Shown: one piece after another, positions 16,618 through 24,948 of the stretch | Layout of the letters: every line of letters starts with the position of its first letter | Position numbering within the stretch: the stretch's first letter is position 1 | Source: Cytobacillus sp. IB215665 | GTDB taxonomy: Bacteria; Bacillota; Bacilli; Bacillales; SM2101 | Reading direction: 5' to 3' | DNA length: 64,000 bases | NCBI RefSeq assembly: GCF_033963835.1 | Contig: NZ_JAXBME010000007.1 | Span: forward strand, 149,511 to 213,510 | Program-made: the position numbers and the translations under genes | Notes under the pieces: model-generated | The model's input: only the letters and a program-made list of their open reading frames with translations | The model's database searches: none | Told to the model about the DNA's origin: nothing

Positions 16618-18681
16618 TTAATTACTACTAAAATATTCGTTGATATAGCCTGGTACGTTTGCATCGTTGAAGCTACTAAAGAAAGAATAGTCCCCATATA
16701 CTGATTCAAAATACACGATATATTTTGCGTGATTACTTCTTTCAGAATAACTAAAAACAGCTTGATAATTCCGTAAACTATCTAGTATTTGTTCGTCATT
16801 TGAGATGGTAAGTACATCTCTGGAATCATCTTCAAACATCTCTTCTAGATTATCTGTATCACGCCAAAAAATATTCTCTACTAACTTTATTTCATCATTG
16901 TTTAATTCAATAATCCTCATATTTGAGATTTCTTCGGGATGAATGGTCGCGTATTGCATATAATCATTTTGTTCTAACCATGTAACTATTCGATTATATG
17001 AATAGTCCCAATGAATAGAAATTGCCGTTTTCCTTTCCAATCCCCTTCCATAGTTTGCAAACAATGGGGAGCTATTTCCTAACCTGATGGTTACATCGCC
17101 TCCATTACCTTTTCCAGCCCTCATGTCCTCATATTCTTGACTTAAAATATCTTCTCGAATTAATGTTAAAAACTCCTCAATTTTCTCATCTTCAGCTACA
17201 GTTTTTTCTTTGTCTAATTCATGACTAGGAGAAAAAACAAGTTGTTCAATATGCTCAGCATCTATTGCAAATAGTTCATCATAATCCATCTTCTTAAATT
17301 CAGCAGATTCGTAAATCGGTTTATAATAATTTTCGTAAGTACCATCTTTTGGTATATCATAAGACCGTACAAACTTCTTACCGTTCGTTAGTCCATAAAC
17401 AACATGTATGTTTATTACCGCTTCATTGTTGTTTTTATTTTTCTCCTTATCTTTTACTAGCTGTTGGTGAAGGTTATAAACGTGTACAATATTTTTACTG
17501 TCAGCATATTCAAAACGTTTAATGCCTTCATCGTCTTTCAAATAAGAATATATACCATTGTCAAAATAAACCTTTTCAACTTCATTAATGTTTGGCATTT
17601 TTTCTTCAAAGCCAATGATATCAAAATTAATGACAGTAATGAGCAAAACCATCGTTGCCGTAAAAACAGCATAACCTTTATTAATTGGAACGATTCTCCA
17701 TGATTTTTGTAAAGTCATTTCAGCTACACAATACCCAATTATCGAACCGATGACATACCCTACGATTGTCCAAGAAAAACTTTGTTGATAAGTCCAAAGG
17801 TAGACGCCACCTACAAGCATCGTACAAAAGGTTACCCCATATTTAAATACAGGCTGTAAAATACTAAAAGTTACTGCTTGGGTTGCGGTTTCTGACCCTC
17901 TTTTTTTATAAATCAATATTGAGAATAGATAAATAAAAACCATTACAATGACATACCCGATTACTTCTGTGTAAGTAAATATCTCTACAGGTTCATTGCT
18001 GTATCCAAAAAATCTATTATACCAGCTTGTGAGGGGAGATAGCTTTTCAATTCCAACATTCAAATAATATTCATAGTTAAACCCATATAGTAAAACACCA
18101 AGATTCATCGATATTAAAACAGTTATCCCATATGGAAACAGCAAGAAAATATACGTTAATATCCCATGGGCTACAGACAACCCTGTAAACATCCCCACAA
18201 ATACACTTATAACAAAGATAAACAACGTAAATAAAACAATGCTTCCTGACCAATTGAATATATCATTCAGTGATATATATGCATCCAACTGCAAAGTTAA
18301 CCTTAAGACTATAGCGATGCAAGCAGTAAGGATCACTGGTAATACAAGATTGACTGCACCAAATATCATATGATGATGAAAAATCGTTGAACGTTTTATC
18401 GGCATGCTATGAATAAAATCAACAGACCTTTTCGTTTGTAAATAACGGAATATAAAGATAGCTAGAACAACTGGCACAGTAATAATAATTATATATTGCA
18501 CATCTGAAAAGAAATCAAATTCCCGATAAATAAAACCTTTATTTAACTGATTATAGAAATCAATAATAGATAATGGGACAGTAAGCAATAGTAACATAAA
18601 ATAGATTGTGCCGACCCATAGCACACTCCTCACATCTTGAATGAAGATGCCTCCTTTAAACCAGGATGTCATCGATCGCAT
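16618..18681 (-). CDS. ABC transporter permease with large C-terminal extracellular domain
   Basis: Membrane component (687 aa) of an ABC-2-type exporter. The N-terminal half (to about residue 355) has eight or nine hydrophobic segments; the motif RSVDFIHSMPIKRSTIF (about 88-104) is typical of Bacillus YtrC/DUF6449-like permeases. From about residue 365 to the end it is soluble, acidic and Tyr/Asp-rich without hydrophobic segments, probably outside the membrane. The start overlaps the end of the ATPase gene by 26 bp, so the two are translationally coupled. Together with the GntR regulator it resembles B. subtilis ytrABC. The substrate is unknown, perhaps a cell-envelope-active compound. Confidence 0.82.
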   Translation of the reverse strand: MRSMTSWFKGGIFIQDVRSVLWVGTIYFMLLLLTVPLSIIDFYNQLNKGFIYREFDFFSDVQYIIIITVPVVLAIFIFRYLQTKRSVDFIHSMPIKRSTIFHHHMIFGAVNLVLPVILTACIAIVLRLTLQLDAYISLNDIFNWSGSIVLFTLFIFVISVFVGMFTGLSVAHGILTYIFLLFPYGITVLISMNLGVLLYGFNYEYYLNVGIEKLSPLTSWYNRFFGYSNEPVEIFTYTEVIGYVIVMVFIYLFSILIYKKRGSETATQAVTFSILQPVFKYGVTFCTMLVGGVYLWTYQQSFSWTIVGYVIGSIIGYCVAEMTLQKSWRIVPINKGYAVFTATMVLLITVINFDIIGFEEKMPNINEVEKVYFDNGIYSYLKDDEGIKRFEYADSKNIVHVYNLHQQLVKDKEKNKNNNEAVINIHVVYGLTNGKKFVRSYDIPKDGTYENYYKPIYESAEFKKMDYDELFAIDAEHIEQLVFSPSHELDKEKTVAEDEKIEEFLTLIREDILSQEYEDMRAGKGNGGDVTIRLGNSSPLFANYGRGLERKTAISIHWDYSYNRIVTWLEQNDYMQYATIHPEEISNMRIIELNNDEIKLVENIFWRDTDNLEEMFEDDSRDVLTISNDEQILDSLRNYQAVFSYSERSNHAKYIVYFESVYGDYSFFSSFNDANVPGYINEYFSSN

Positions 18682-19555
18682 AGCCTACATCCCCCATTTC
18701 ATAAATAAATATCTCTTCCAATGTGAGCGGTAAAACATCAAATATAACGGGCTGGTATCGTAAGAAACTTGTTCTTATGTCCTGTTCATGCCCTCTAACG
18801 ATACAAATAATAACACTACCGCGTTCTTCTTTATATAACATATCTACCTCGTTGAACAAATTCATAGGGATATTATTACTAAAGGCAATTTGTATTTTGT
18901 GTACATCTGATTTTATCGCATCAATTTCCTTTTGCATGATGAGCTGTCCTTTATGTAAAATGCCAATTTGATCACATATCCCTTCTACTTCTTGGAGGTT
19001 ATGAGAAGAGATTAAAACCGTCATCTCTCTTTCTGCAACATCTTGAATTAACAAGTCTTTTATCCTTGTTCGCATAACTGGGTCAAGCCCATCAAGCGGT
19101 TCGTCCAAGATTAATACGTCAGGCATTGTTGATAATGCTAACCAAAAAGCAACTTGACGTTGCATACCCTTAGAAAAGCGATGTATTTTATTTCGAGGAT
19201 CAAGCCCAAATACACGTTGAAGTTCTTTAAATCTTTCTTCATTCCACGAATGGTATATGCTTTTATAGTACTTCGCCATTTGCAGAATTGAATAGTGCGA
19301 GAAAAAGTAGACAACATCTGGAATAAAAATGATATTTTGCTTTAACCGTTCATTTTCAAAAACTTGTTCATCATTAATTAGCACTTCTCCACTATGCTGT
19401 TTATAAATCCCTGCAAGCAACTTCAATAGAGTTGTCTTCCCAGCACCATTAGATCCTAGTAGTCCAAATATCGACCCTTTATTAATTTGTAGATTGACAG
19501 AGTTCAACGCTTTTTGACCATCAAAATATTTACTAACATTATTTAGTTGTATCAT
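18656..19555 (-). CDS. ABC transporter ATP-binding protein (YtrB-like)
   Basis: ATPase subunit (299 aa) powering the neighbouring permease. Walker A GLLGSNGAGKTTLL (about residues 32-45), signature FSKGMQRQVAF (about 131-141), Walker B VLILDEPLDGLDP (about 150-162) and the switch histidine ISSHNLQEVE are all present. The signature motif is FSKGMQ rather than LSGGQ, common in this subfamily. A C-terminal extension of about 85 residues follows the nucleotide-binding domain. It overlaps the regulator gene by 17 bp and the permease gene by 26 bp, a tightly coupled three-gene operon. Confidence 0.92.
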   Translation of the reverse strand: MIQLNNVSKYFDGQKALNSVNLQINKGSIFGLLGSNGAGKTTLLKLLAGIYKQHSGEVLINDEQVFENERLKQNIIFIPDVVYFFSHYSILQMAKYYKSIYHSWNEERFKELQRVFGLDPRNKIHRFSKGMQRQVAFWLALSTMPDVLILDEPLDGLDPVMRTRIKDLLIQDVAEREMTVLISSHNLQEVEGICDQIGILHKGQLIMQKEIDAIKSDVHKIQIAFSNNIPMNLFNEVDMLYKEERGSVIICIVRGHEQDIRTSFLRYQPVIFDVLPLTLEEIFIYEMGDVGYAIDDILV

Positions 19556-19937
19556 AGCGTTCTCCTCCTTTGACCACTTTTTCTACTTCATTAATTAGCT
19601 GTATACTTTGCTCTTTTGTCATACCTAAATAAAACGCTTCTAATAGTAATTTCTTGATTTCTTCCATCATCTTTTCGAGCTTCTCTTGATTAGGGAGTTG
19701 TGGCGATGGTGTAACGAAGCTACCTCTTCCTTTCACAGAATAAATATACCCCTGATGTTCAAGCTCACGATATGCTTTTTGAATCGTATTAGGATTAATC
19801 GTTAATTGTTTTGCTAATGCCCGAACCGATGGCAGTTGCTCATCAGGCTTAAGTACTTCGTTAATAATCAACTGTTTGATATTATCAACTAATTGCTCAT
19901 AGATTGGCTGTCTACTTCGGAGATCTAAATTAAACAT
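19539..19937 (-). CDS. GntR family transcriptional regulator (YtrA-like)
   Basis: Short GntR-type repressor (132 aa): an N-terminal winged helix-turn-helix (residues about 8-77, with QPIYEQLVDNIKQLI, LPSVRALAKQLTINPNTIQKAYREL and GYIYSVKGRGSFV as its landmarks) and a short helical tail of about 50 residues for dimerisation. It has no large ligand-binding domain, as in the YtrA subfamily. It is first in the operon with the ABC ATPase and permease, and a perfect palindrome beside its promoter is the likely self-binding site. The inducer is unknown; YtrA-type systems respond to cell-wall-active antibiotics. Confidence 0.92.
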   Translation of the reverse strand: MFNLDLRSRQPIYEQLVDNIKQLIINEVLKPDEQLPSVRALAKQLTINPNTIQKAYRELEHQGYIYSVKGRGSFVTPSPQLPNQEKLEKMMEEIKKLLLEAFYLGMTKEQSIQLINEVEKVVKGGERYDTTK

Positions 19938-19957
19938 TGCTTCCCTCCCCCTGTACC

Positions 19958-20015
19958 ATCTGTATTACAACCTATAATACAGATTGATTATATAAAACTG
20001 AATTCCATTTGTAAA
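19958..20015 (-). promoter_or_regulatory. Promoter and palindromic operator of the GntR/ABC operon
   Basis: On the minus strand: TTTACA (20015-20010), 17 bp, TATAAT (19992-19987). Just downstream, ATCTGTATTA and TAATACAGAT (19958-19967 and 19975-19984) form a perfect 10-bp palindrome with a 7-bp centre covering the start site. This is a repression geometry that suits autoregulation by the GntR protein encoded 20 bp further on. Confidence 0.75.
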
Positions 20016-20324
20016 GGACAAACTTAGCTGTTTTATTCGGAGTGTGGATTGGTGGATATCATTAATGGGGATGTCCAATAGAGCTGAGTAAGTTATACTA
20101 ATCCGAACCTGTTGTAGCTTTCGTAAAAAGTTTGATCAAAAGGTTTTAAAGCACCATTATTACTTTTACTAATAAAAAGAAGCCATTTTGTCAAAACGGC
20201 CTCTGCGTCTAAAGATCAAAAAAGCGTTACTAATTTCATTCCCTTTGGAACTTGATCGTTTTACATCGAATGAGTTTAAATACCTTGCGAAGTTGATAAG
20301 AAATATTTTTAAAGTGAACTGAAA

Positions 20325-20888
20325 TCAACTATTAAATATAATGGACATATCATTAGTACTTCTCCTCCAAATCATATGATCGAATCCCTCACCCCAATAG
20401 TCCTTCATTAAATAATCAGGCTCTCCAAATTTTTTCTTCCATATCTTTTGTGCATTTGTATATCCGCTATCCAAACAAAATTCCTTTATTCCTCTATTCA
20501 GTAAGGTCAAAAACATCACATTTAATAGTAAAGTCCCAATACCTCGATTTTGAAAATCTGGATGTACAAATACAGTACCTACCTCATACAACTCGCTCAA
20601 TATACTACCTGTACAACTATTAATCAGCTCACTAGCTGGACCGTATTCAATTGTACCGATAATTTTATTATTATTTTTATCTGAAGCTATTAAAAAATAC
20701 CGATTCTTCCCATTGCTATCAAAGTCACATTTCAAGTATTGTTTCTTATTTTCAATTTCATTTTCTATCTCATCAAACAATTCCGATAAACCTTCTCTTG
20801 CATATGTATCTATAATGACTGTACTAAAAAATTGATTTAGCTCGACATTATCCCCACTTCGTGGCCTTCTTATCTCAATATTAAGCAT
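20325..20888 (-). CDS. GNAT family N-acetyltransferase
   Basis: Acetyl-CoA-dependent acetyltransferase (187 aa), substrate unknown. The N-terminus IEIRRPRSGDNVELNQFF is a typical GNAT beta1-alpha1. The acetyl-CoA loop FQNRGIGTLLLNVMF (about residues 115-129), after VGTVFVHPD, is motif A. The C-terminal YTNAQKIWKKKFGEPDY fits motif B. AGGAG is 9 bases before the ATG. It is transcribed alone leftward. The gap 20016-20324 holds a decayed hairpin near 20170 (GCCATTTTG / CAAAACGGC, one mismatch) and nothing else I can call. Confidence 0.85.
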   Translation of the reverse strand: MLNIEIRRPRSGDNVELNQFFSTVIIDTYAREGLSELFDEIENEIENKKQYLKCDFDSNGKNRYFLIASDKNNNKIIGTIEYGPASELINSCTGSILSELYEVGTVFVHPDFQNRGIGTLLLNVMFLTLLNRGIKEFCLDSGYTNAQKIWKKKFGEPDYLMKDYWGEGFDHMIWRRSTNDMSIIFNS

Positions 20889-21035
20889 CGGAAATCACTC
20901 CTTAACTAACCTACATTGCTTAATTACAATTATTTCGAAGTTAATAATTAACTCAAATACGTAAGTAGAAAATAGAAAAAGTATGAAAAAATTTCAAAAC
21001 GACTTCATCTGTCTGAATCAGAACCCAGCTTTTTA

Positions 21036-21590
21036 TTATTCTGGGTAGTAAATCGTCATACTTAATCGAGCTAATATATCCCCCGTGTTGTAATATGAAT
21101 GTGGTCTATCAGCCTTAAATTTAATTGAATCACCATTTTTCAATTTATAGTTCGACCCATTTATACTTATAAGGACTTCTCCGTCAAAAACAGTAATATA
21201 TTCCTCGGTTCCATCCTTGTGTCCACGAGAATCTAAGTTCCCCTCTGGTTCTATTTCAATTGAGTATAATTCAAACTGCTTATTTTCTGAAAAAGGAAAG
21301 GTAGGAAAAACTCTGTACCTCCCATTATCGTCTGATAAAACTTGGACCTCATCTCTTAAAACAATTTTAGCTTCAGGTTCAGGAACATTTATTAGTGATG
21401 TAAAAGAAACCTTTAACCCATTCGCAATTTTCCAAATCGTTGTTATAGTTGGACTTGATTCTCCTCTTTCAATTTGACCAATCATGGCTTTACTGACACC
21501 ACTTAGGTCAGAAACCTTTTCTAAGCTTAGTTTTTGCTTTTCTCGTATGGCCTTCAGATTTTTTCCTAATATTTTCTGAATCTCTTCCAT
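21036..21590 (-). CDS. XRE family regulator with C-terminal cupin domain
   Basis: Transcription regulator of 184 aa. The N-terminal lambda-repressor-like helix-turn-helix (residues about 8-62) contains LKAIREKQKLSLEKVSDLSG and SKAMIGQIERGESSPTI. A linker leads to a C-terminal cupin (about 115-180) with EYITVFDGEVLISI and LKNGDSIKFKADRPHSYYN. Such proteins often sense amino acids or small metabolites. It is divergent from a LysE-type exporter, which suggests it controls export of the compound it senses. A palindrome lies in the shared gap. AGGTGA precedes the ATG. Confidence 0.9.
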   Translation of the reverse strand: MEEIQKILGKNLKAIREKQKLSLEKVSDLSGVSKAMIGQIERGESSPTITTIWKIANGLKVSFTSLINVPEPEAKIVLRDEVQVLSDDNGRYRVFPTFPFSENKQFELYSIEIEPEGNLDSRGHKDGTEEYITVFDGEVLISINGSNYKLKNGDSIKFKADRPHSYYNTGDILARLSMTIYYPE

Positions 21591-21649
21591 TACATCACCT
21601 CATTAAAATTTACATTATAACGCACATTTTGTATAATATAACATATAAG

Positions 21650-21678
21650 TATAGTATATTGTACTTTAATACACTATA
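21650..21678. promoter_or_regulatory. Palindrome between the XRE-cupin and LysE genes (operator candidate)
   Basis: TATAGTATATT (21650-21660) and AATACACTATA (21668-21678) are complementary except for one base, with a 7-bp centre. The site is about 60 bp from the regulator start and 28 bp from the exporter start, in AT-rich DNA able to supply both promoters. Confidence 0.5.
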
Positions 21679-21706
21679 ACATACATTTAGGGGGGGGATC
21701 CTACTT

Positions 21707-22297
21707 ATGCCTTTATTACCATTTCTTTTGTTTGTTTTGATCAGTAGCTTCACACCAGGGCCCAATAATTTTATGGCTATGTCATTTGCCACTAAATATG
21801 GACTAAAGAAAACACTCAAATTTTGTATAGGGGTTGGTTTAGGTTTTTTTACACTTATCTCACTATGCAGTATTTTTAACCACTTGCTTTTAAAAATTAT
21901 GCCCAGCATTAAAACACCCTTAACCATATTGGGTGTCAGTTACATGTTATATCTAGCATTTAAAACTATCAAAGACAATGGAACGGATGATAAAAAGAAT
22001 GATAGTAATGAAAAAAAGAATCTATTTGTTATTGGCTTCTTAGTTCAGTTTATAAATCCAAAAGGGATTCTATATGGAGTTACAGTAGTGTCTTCATTTA
22101 TTCATCCTTATTACAATTCATATATAATTTACTTTATTTATGCCTTATTTTTAGGGTTTGTTGGTATTGTCAGTTCATGTAGTTGGAGTTTATTCGGGAC
22201 TATCTTTCAGAAGTTATTAGATAAATATAGGAGTCTATTTAACATTATTATGGCGTTATTATTGGTTTATAGTGCCATCTCCATTATTATCCATTGA
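21707..22297 (+). CDS. LysE family amino-acid/metabolite exporter
   Basis: Membrane exporter of 196 aa with about six hydrophobic helices. The family signature SSFTPGPNNFMAMSFATKYG lies at residues about 12-31, and QFINPKGILYG (about 118-128) is the second conserved segment of the RhtB/LysE fold. It exports an amino acid or derivative; the substrate cannot be told. A G-rich site (GGGGGGGATCC) precedes the ATG by about 9 bases. It is divergent from the XRE-cupin regulator. Confidence 0.88.
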   Translation: MPLLPFLLFVLISSFTPGPNNFMAMSFATKYGLKKTLKFCIGVGLGFFTLISLCSIFNHLLLKIMPSIKTPLTILGVSYMLYLAFKTIKDNGTDDKKNDSNEKKNLFVIGFLVQFINPKGILYGVTVVSSFIHPYYNSYIIYFIYALFLGFVGIVSSCSWSLFGTIFQKLLDKYRSLFNIIMALLLVYSAISIIIH

Positions 22298-22586
22298 GGA
22301 TATTAGCAAGACTACAGAATTTATTAAACTCTTAAACTTGTTATTACTAGACATTGAATGCAAACTAAATCACACCTAGATTTTTCTCGAGCTTTTTAGT
22401 ATAAATCTTTATGTCTTCTATTTTTAAACCATTCCCTAATGATGTCTAATAGAAATTTTTTTCAACACATGTGTTACATATTTGGTATTGATGCAATTTT
22501 GCGTCACCACAAATTCGTTTAATCAATAACACTTGCTATTACACAATATGGTACTAAAATTATAAATACATCTTATACAATTAAAA

Positions 22587-22609
22587 AGAGAACTTTTAAC
22601 TAGTCCTCT
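22587..22609 (-). terminator. Terminator overlapping a 15-codon mini-ORF
   Basis: On the minus strand, AGAGGACT pairs with AGTTCTCT (one G-U) around a 7-nt loop and is followed by TTTTTAA: a compact intrinsic terminator. Apart from the mini-ORF beside it, 22298-22902 shows only a weak hairpin at about 22801-22816 (ACCTCG / CGAGGT). Confidence 0.55.
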
Positions 22610-22643
22610 TCTTAAAATTTGAATAAGGATTATAAAAGTACAA
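22596..22643 (-). CDS. Possible 15-residue peptide gene
   Basis: A TTG at 22643 follows AAGGAGG with a 6-base spacer and opens MYFYNPYSNFKKRTS, ending inside the terminator hairpin. The aromatic N-terminus and basic tail are peptide-like, and a ribosome binding site this good is unusual by chance in a 600-bp gap. ATGACA and TATGAT about 16 bp apart near 22705 could be a weak promoter. It could be a leader or tiny gene, or chance. Confidence 0.3.
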   Translation of the reverse strand: MYFYNPYSNFKKRTS

Positions 22644-22902
22644 ATATTTCCTCCTTATCATATATATATCACTTAACTTTATAAATATTATCATAAAGAG
22701 TAACTACTCTTTGTCATATTAAAAACAACAAATCTTTTCGAAAAGAGCCATTAAAAAAGAGTTTGGGATTTATTGATCTTTATTTGTATCCCTCATTTTT
22801 AACCTCGTCCCGAGGTCATTATTAATTCCAAGCCTTTCCTTCTTTATTAATTTCAACTAAAATTAATGTGCAGCAACTCATTATAGTAGAGGAGGATATT
22901 TA

Positions 22903-23094
22903 ATGAAGCAATCTAGCACAATTTCACCAATACTAAATACTATTAAGCAGAATAGAAACTTTAAGAAAGGTTTATTTATTGCAATAATTGTGGCTCTTAT
23001 TGGATTCTCTTATATATATTTTACATACTATAACACGAACTGTTCTTGCTCTGATATTGAAGAAACTCCATCTATTCCAACAGATTTGACTTAG
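22903..23094 (+). CDS. Small membrane protein (63 aa), unrecognised
   Basis: A 63-residue protein with a basic N-terminal part (NTIKQNRNFKKG), one transmembrane segment (LFIAIIVALIGFSYIYFTYY, about 24-43) and a short acidic tail containing CSC (NTNCSCSDIEETPS). The basic-in, acidic-out charge pattern predicts the tail outside the cell. GAGGAGG lies 8 bases before the ATG. I know no family. A hairpin at 23107-23126 follows closely, supporting a monocistronic gene. Confidence 0.6.
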   Translation: MKQSSTISPILNTIKQNRNFKKGLFIAIIVALIGFSYIYFTYYNTNCSCSDIEETPSIPTDLT

Positions 23095-23106
23095 TAATTA
23101 TATTTA

Positions 23107-23126
23107 GCTCCTTTCTCGAAGGGAGC
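23107..23126 (+). terminator. Hairpin after the small membrane protein gene
   Basis: GCTCC / GGAGC, extendable through TTTC / GAAG with a G-U pair, lies 12 bp after the stop. It has no strong U-tract, so it is a weak terminator candidate. Confidence 0.4.
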
Positions 23127-23410
23127 AGCATAATGTTGAAGATAATTTTCTTTAACAGAAAAAAATTTAATGCTTCAATAAGTTAAAAATTCGACCCCAG
23201 TCCTAATGTTCATAGAAATTCCCCTAGCAGCTACAATCTATCTTTTGTTTAGTAAAATAAAAAATACACCCTTTATTGTCTCGAATTTCTCTTTGCATTT
23301 GTTTCTACCTTTTCACATATACTTAATTCATATTTTTTCTTAAGGTAGTTATTAAATGGGGGAATTTACTAATTTCTCGTTACGTTTGTTAAATAACTTG
23401 CACTTTATTA

Positions 23411-23438
23411 AACACCTTAAATTGACTTATGAGGTGTT
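23411..23438. terminator. Terminator at the 3' end of the 171-aa secreted-type protein gene
   Basis: AACACCT / AGGTGTT with a 14-nt loop; T7 follows on the plus strand and TTTAATAAAG on the minus strand. It sits 3 bp from the leftward gene's stop and can act in both directions. The gap 23127-23410 holds nothing else. Confidence 0.6.
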
Positions 23439-23441
23439 TTT

Positions 23442-23957
23442 TTAATCAAGATAGCCAGCTCCAGTTACTCGTTCAGCTCTTTTAGATAATTCTTCTTTAA
23501 TGTCTGAAATTGTAAATGATGTAAAGTTCAAATCCTCACTACCTTCTACAAAAATTTGGTAAATACTGTTCAAATCACCCAAAGCCAAAAAATCTTCTTC
23601 AGTTAACTCGTCAGATAACGATTTTTCATAGAAAGAAAAGATTATGTTACTGGATTTCTCAACAAAAGATATCATGTTACCATCAATATTTATTTTATAC
23701 ATAAAATAAGAGTTTATATCAGATGCTCTTTTTACATTTCTTAACGTCTGATAATAATCCATTCCTTGTTGCTTATCAGCATGGTCTACAAGCATATTCA
23801 AATTCCTAGCTATACTAAATTCATTGCTTATGAATTCAAGGTAAATATTGTTCATGAATTTCTGATTTGTCTTTACTTTTTCGTTTAATATGACATTAAG
23901 TGTAAGTGATAAAATAAGTAATATTATGAATCCTATTTTTAGGATTTTCGAATTCAT
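23442..23957 (-). CDS. Membrane-anchored protein of unknown function (171 aa)
   Basis: One N-terminal signal anchor (ILKIGFIILLILSLTLNVIL, about residues 4-23) and an extracellular helical domain of about 145 residues rich in Asn, Ser, Asp and Glu. No enzyme motif, cysteine pair or lipobox is visible. The start has GGAGGAGG 6 bases upstream, so the gene is well supported. The tail LSKRAERVTGAGYLD resembles proteins of the YtzI/DUF type found in bacilli, but I cannot name a family. It has its own terminator, and about 340 bp of AT-rich DNA without features (23958-24295) lies upstream. Confidence 0.65.
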   Translation of the reverse strand: MNSKILKIGFIILLILSLTLNVILNEKVKTNQKFMNNIYLEFISNEFSIARNLNMLVDHADKQQGMDYYQTLRNVKRASDINSYFMYKINIDGNMISFVEKSSNIIFSFYEKSLSDELTEEDFLALGDLNSIYQIFVEGSEDLNFTSFTISDIKEELSKRAERVTGAGYLD

Positions 23958-24295
23958 TATTGACCTCCTCCATTTTATAATGTCAAGAACGCTTGTATAT
24001 ATGCATTTATTTTATATAGATCAAAATACAACTGTTCAGATCAAATAAATTAAATTTATATTAAGAGGAAAGTAATCTTTTCCTGACATAGCTTAAATAT
24101 TCCAACTTAGTGTAAGAGTCTTAATCTCGCAAATTAATTTATTTAATTCGGATTGATTTATTTCAATTTGGATTACTCTCAAGGTGTCGAGATAACCTTT
24201 CGATTTATTAACAATTGGCTATTATTACATATTCTTTTATTCAAGTTATTACTGTAGAGTTACTTATGTATGAAGATTATTACTTAGGAGGATAA

Positions 24296-24712
24296 ATGAT
24301 TAAACAGCTATGGGGATTATATAATTTTATAATTTTCTTATTTACTACCACAATCGTATTAGGTATATTTTTTGAATCGTTCTTGGCGGTTTATGCAAAT
24401 AAAGTAAGTTCATTCTTATCCGTTATAACTATTTTGACATTGGTATTATATATTTATATTAGTTATAAATTAGCCTCCAAGTTATATTTTGGCGTTTGGA
24501 GGTACTTACTTTATATACCTTTATTAAATGTTATATTATATATTGGTACAATTCCATATTACTTGCTACTTCGAAATGCGTATAATTATGTAGATGAAGG
24601 GGACTATGGAATGGGTCTTACTTTATTACCATTATCAATTACTATGTGGTTAATATTTATTTGTGCAACCTTCAAAGGTATGCTCAACAGAAAGAAAATA
24701 CATAACAATTAA
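24296..24712 (+). CDS. Four-helix integral membrane protein (138 aa), unrecognised
   Basis: Hydrophobic protein with four predicted membrane segments at about residues 8-30, 38-60, 68-90 and 105-127. Between the last two is the loop LLRNAYNYVDEGDYGMG. The arrangement resembles small Bacillus membrane proteins of unknown role. AGGAGG is 4 bases before the ATG (slightly short but strong). The surrounding genes give no functional hint. A hairpin follows at 24819-24855. Confidence 0.6.
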   Translation: MIKQLWGLYNFIIFLFTTTIVLGIFFESFLAVYANKVSSFLSVITILTLVLYIYISYKLASKLYFGVWRYLLYIPLLNVILYIGTIPYYLLLRNAYNYVDEGDYGMGLTLLPLSITMWLIFICATFKGMLNRKKIHNN

Positions 24713-24818
24713 AATAGTAAAAGAAGGGGATATCGGAGAAGCTTAGATAGAAGATACCATAGAACTCGATTTTCTGAAATCTATAAAAATATATAACATT
24801 CTGAACTTAAAAACCTGA

Positions 24819-24855
24819 CAAAATGGCGCATTCTTTTCAGACTTACGCCATTTTG
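24819..24855. terminator. Hairpin between convergent genes
   Basis: CAAAATGGCG (24819-24828) pairs with CGCCATTTTG (24846-24855) across a 17-nt loop. It sits between the rightward membrane protein gene and leftward coaW. Its right half belongs to a short dispersed repeat (see 24830-24890). Confidence 0.55.
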
Positions 24856-24890
24856 CTTAGATCACTATAGGGTAATTTACAGGTACTTAC
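24830..24890. repeat. Short dispersed repeat, copy 1
   Basis: About 60 bp sharing TTTCAGA(C/T)TT(A/G)CGCCAT, TTAGA(T/G)CACT and AATTTACAG/AATTACAG blocks with 29630-29700, same orientation. Confidence 0.45.
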
Positions 24891-24948
24891 AAAAGTTAAC
24901 TTACTAGTAACCTGTACTACCTCAAATTAATCACAACTTTATTATTGC

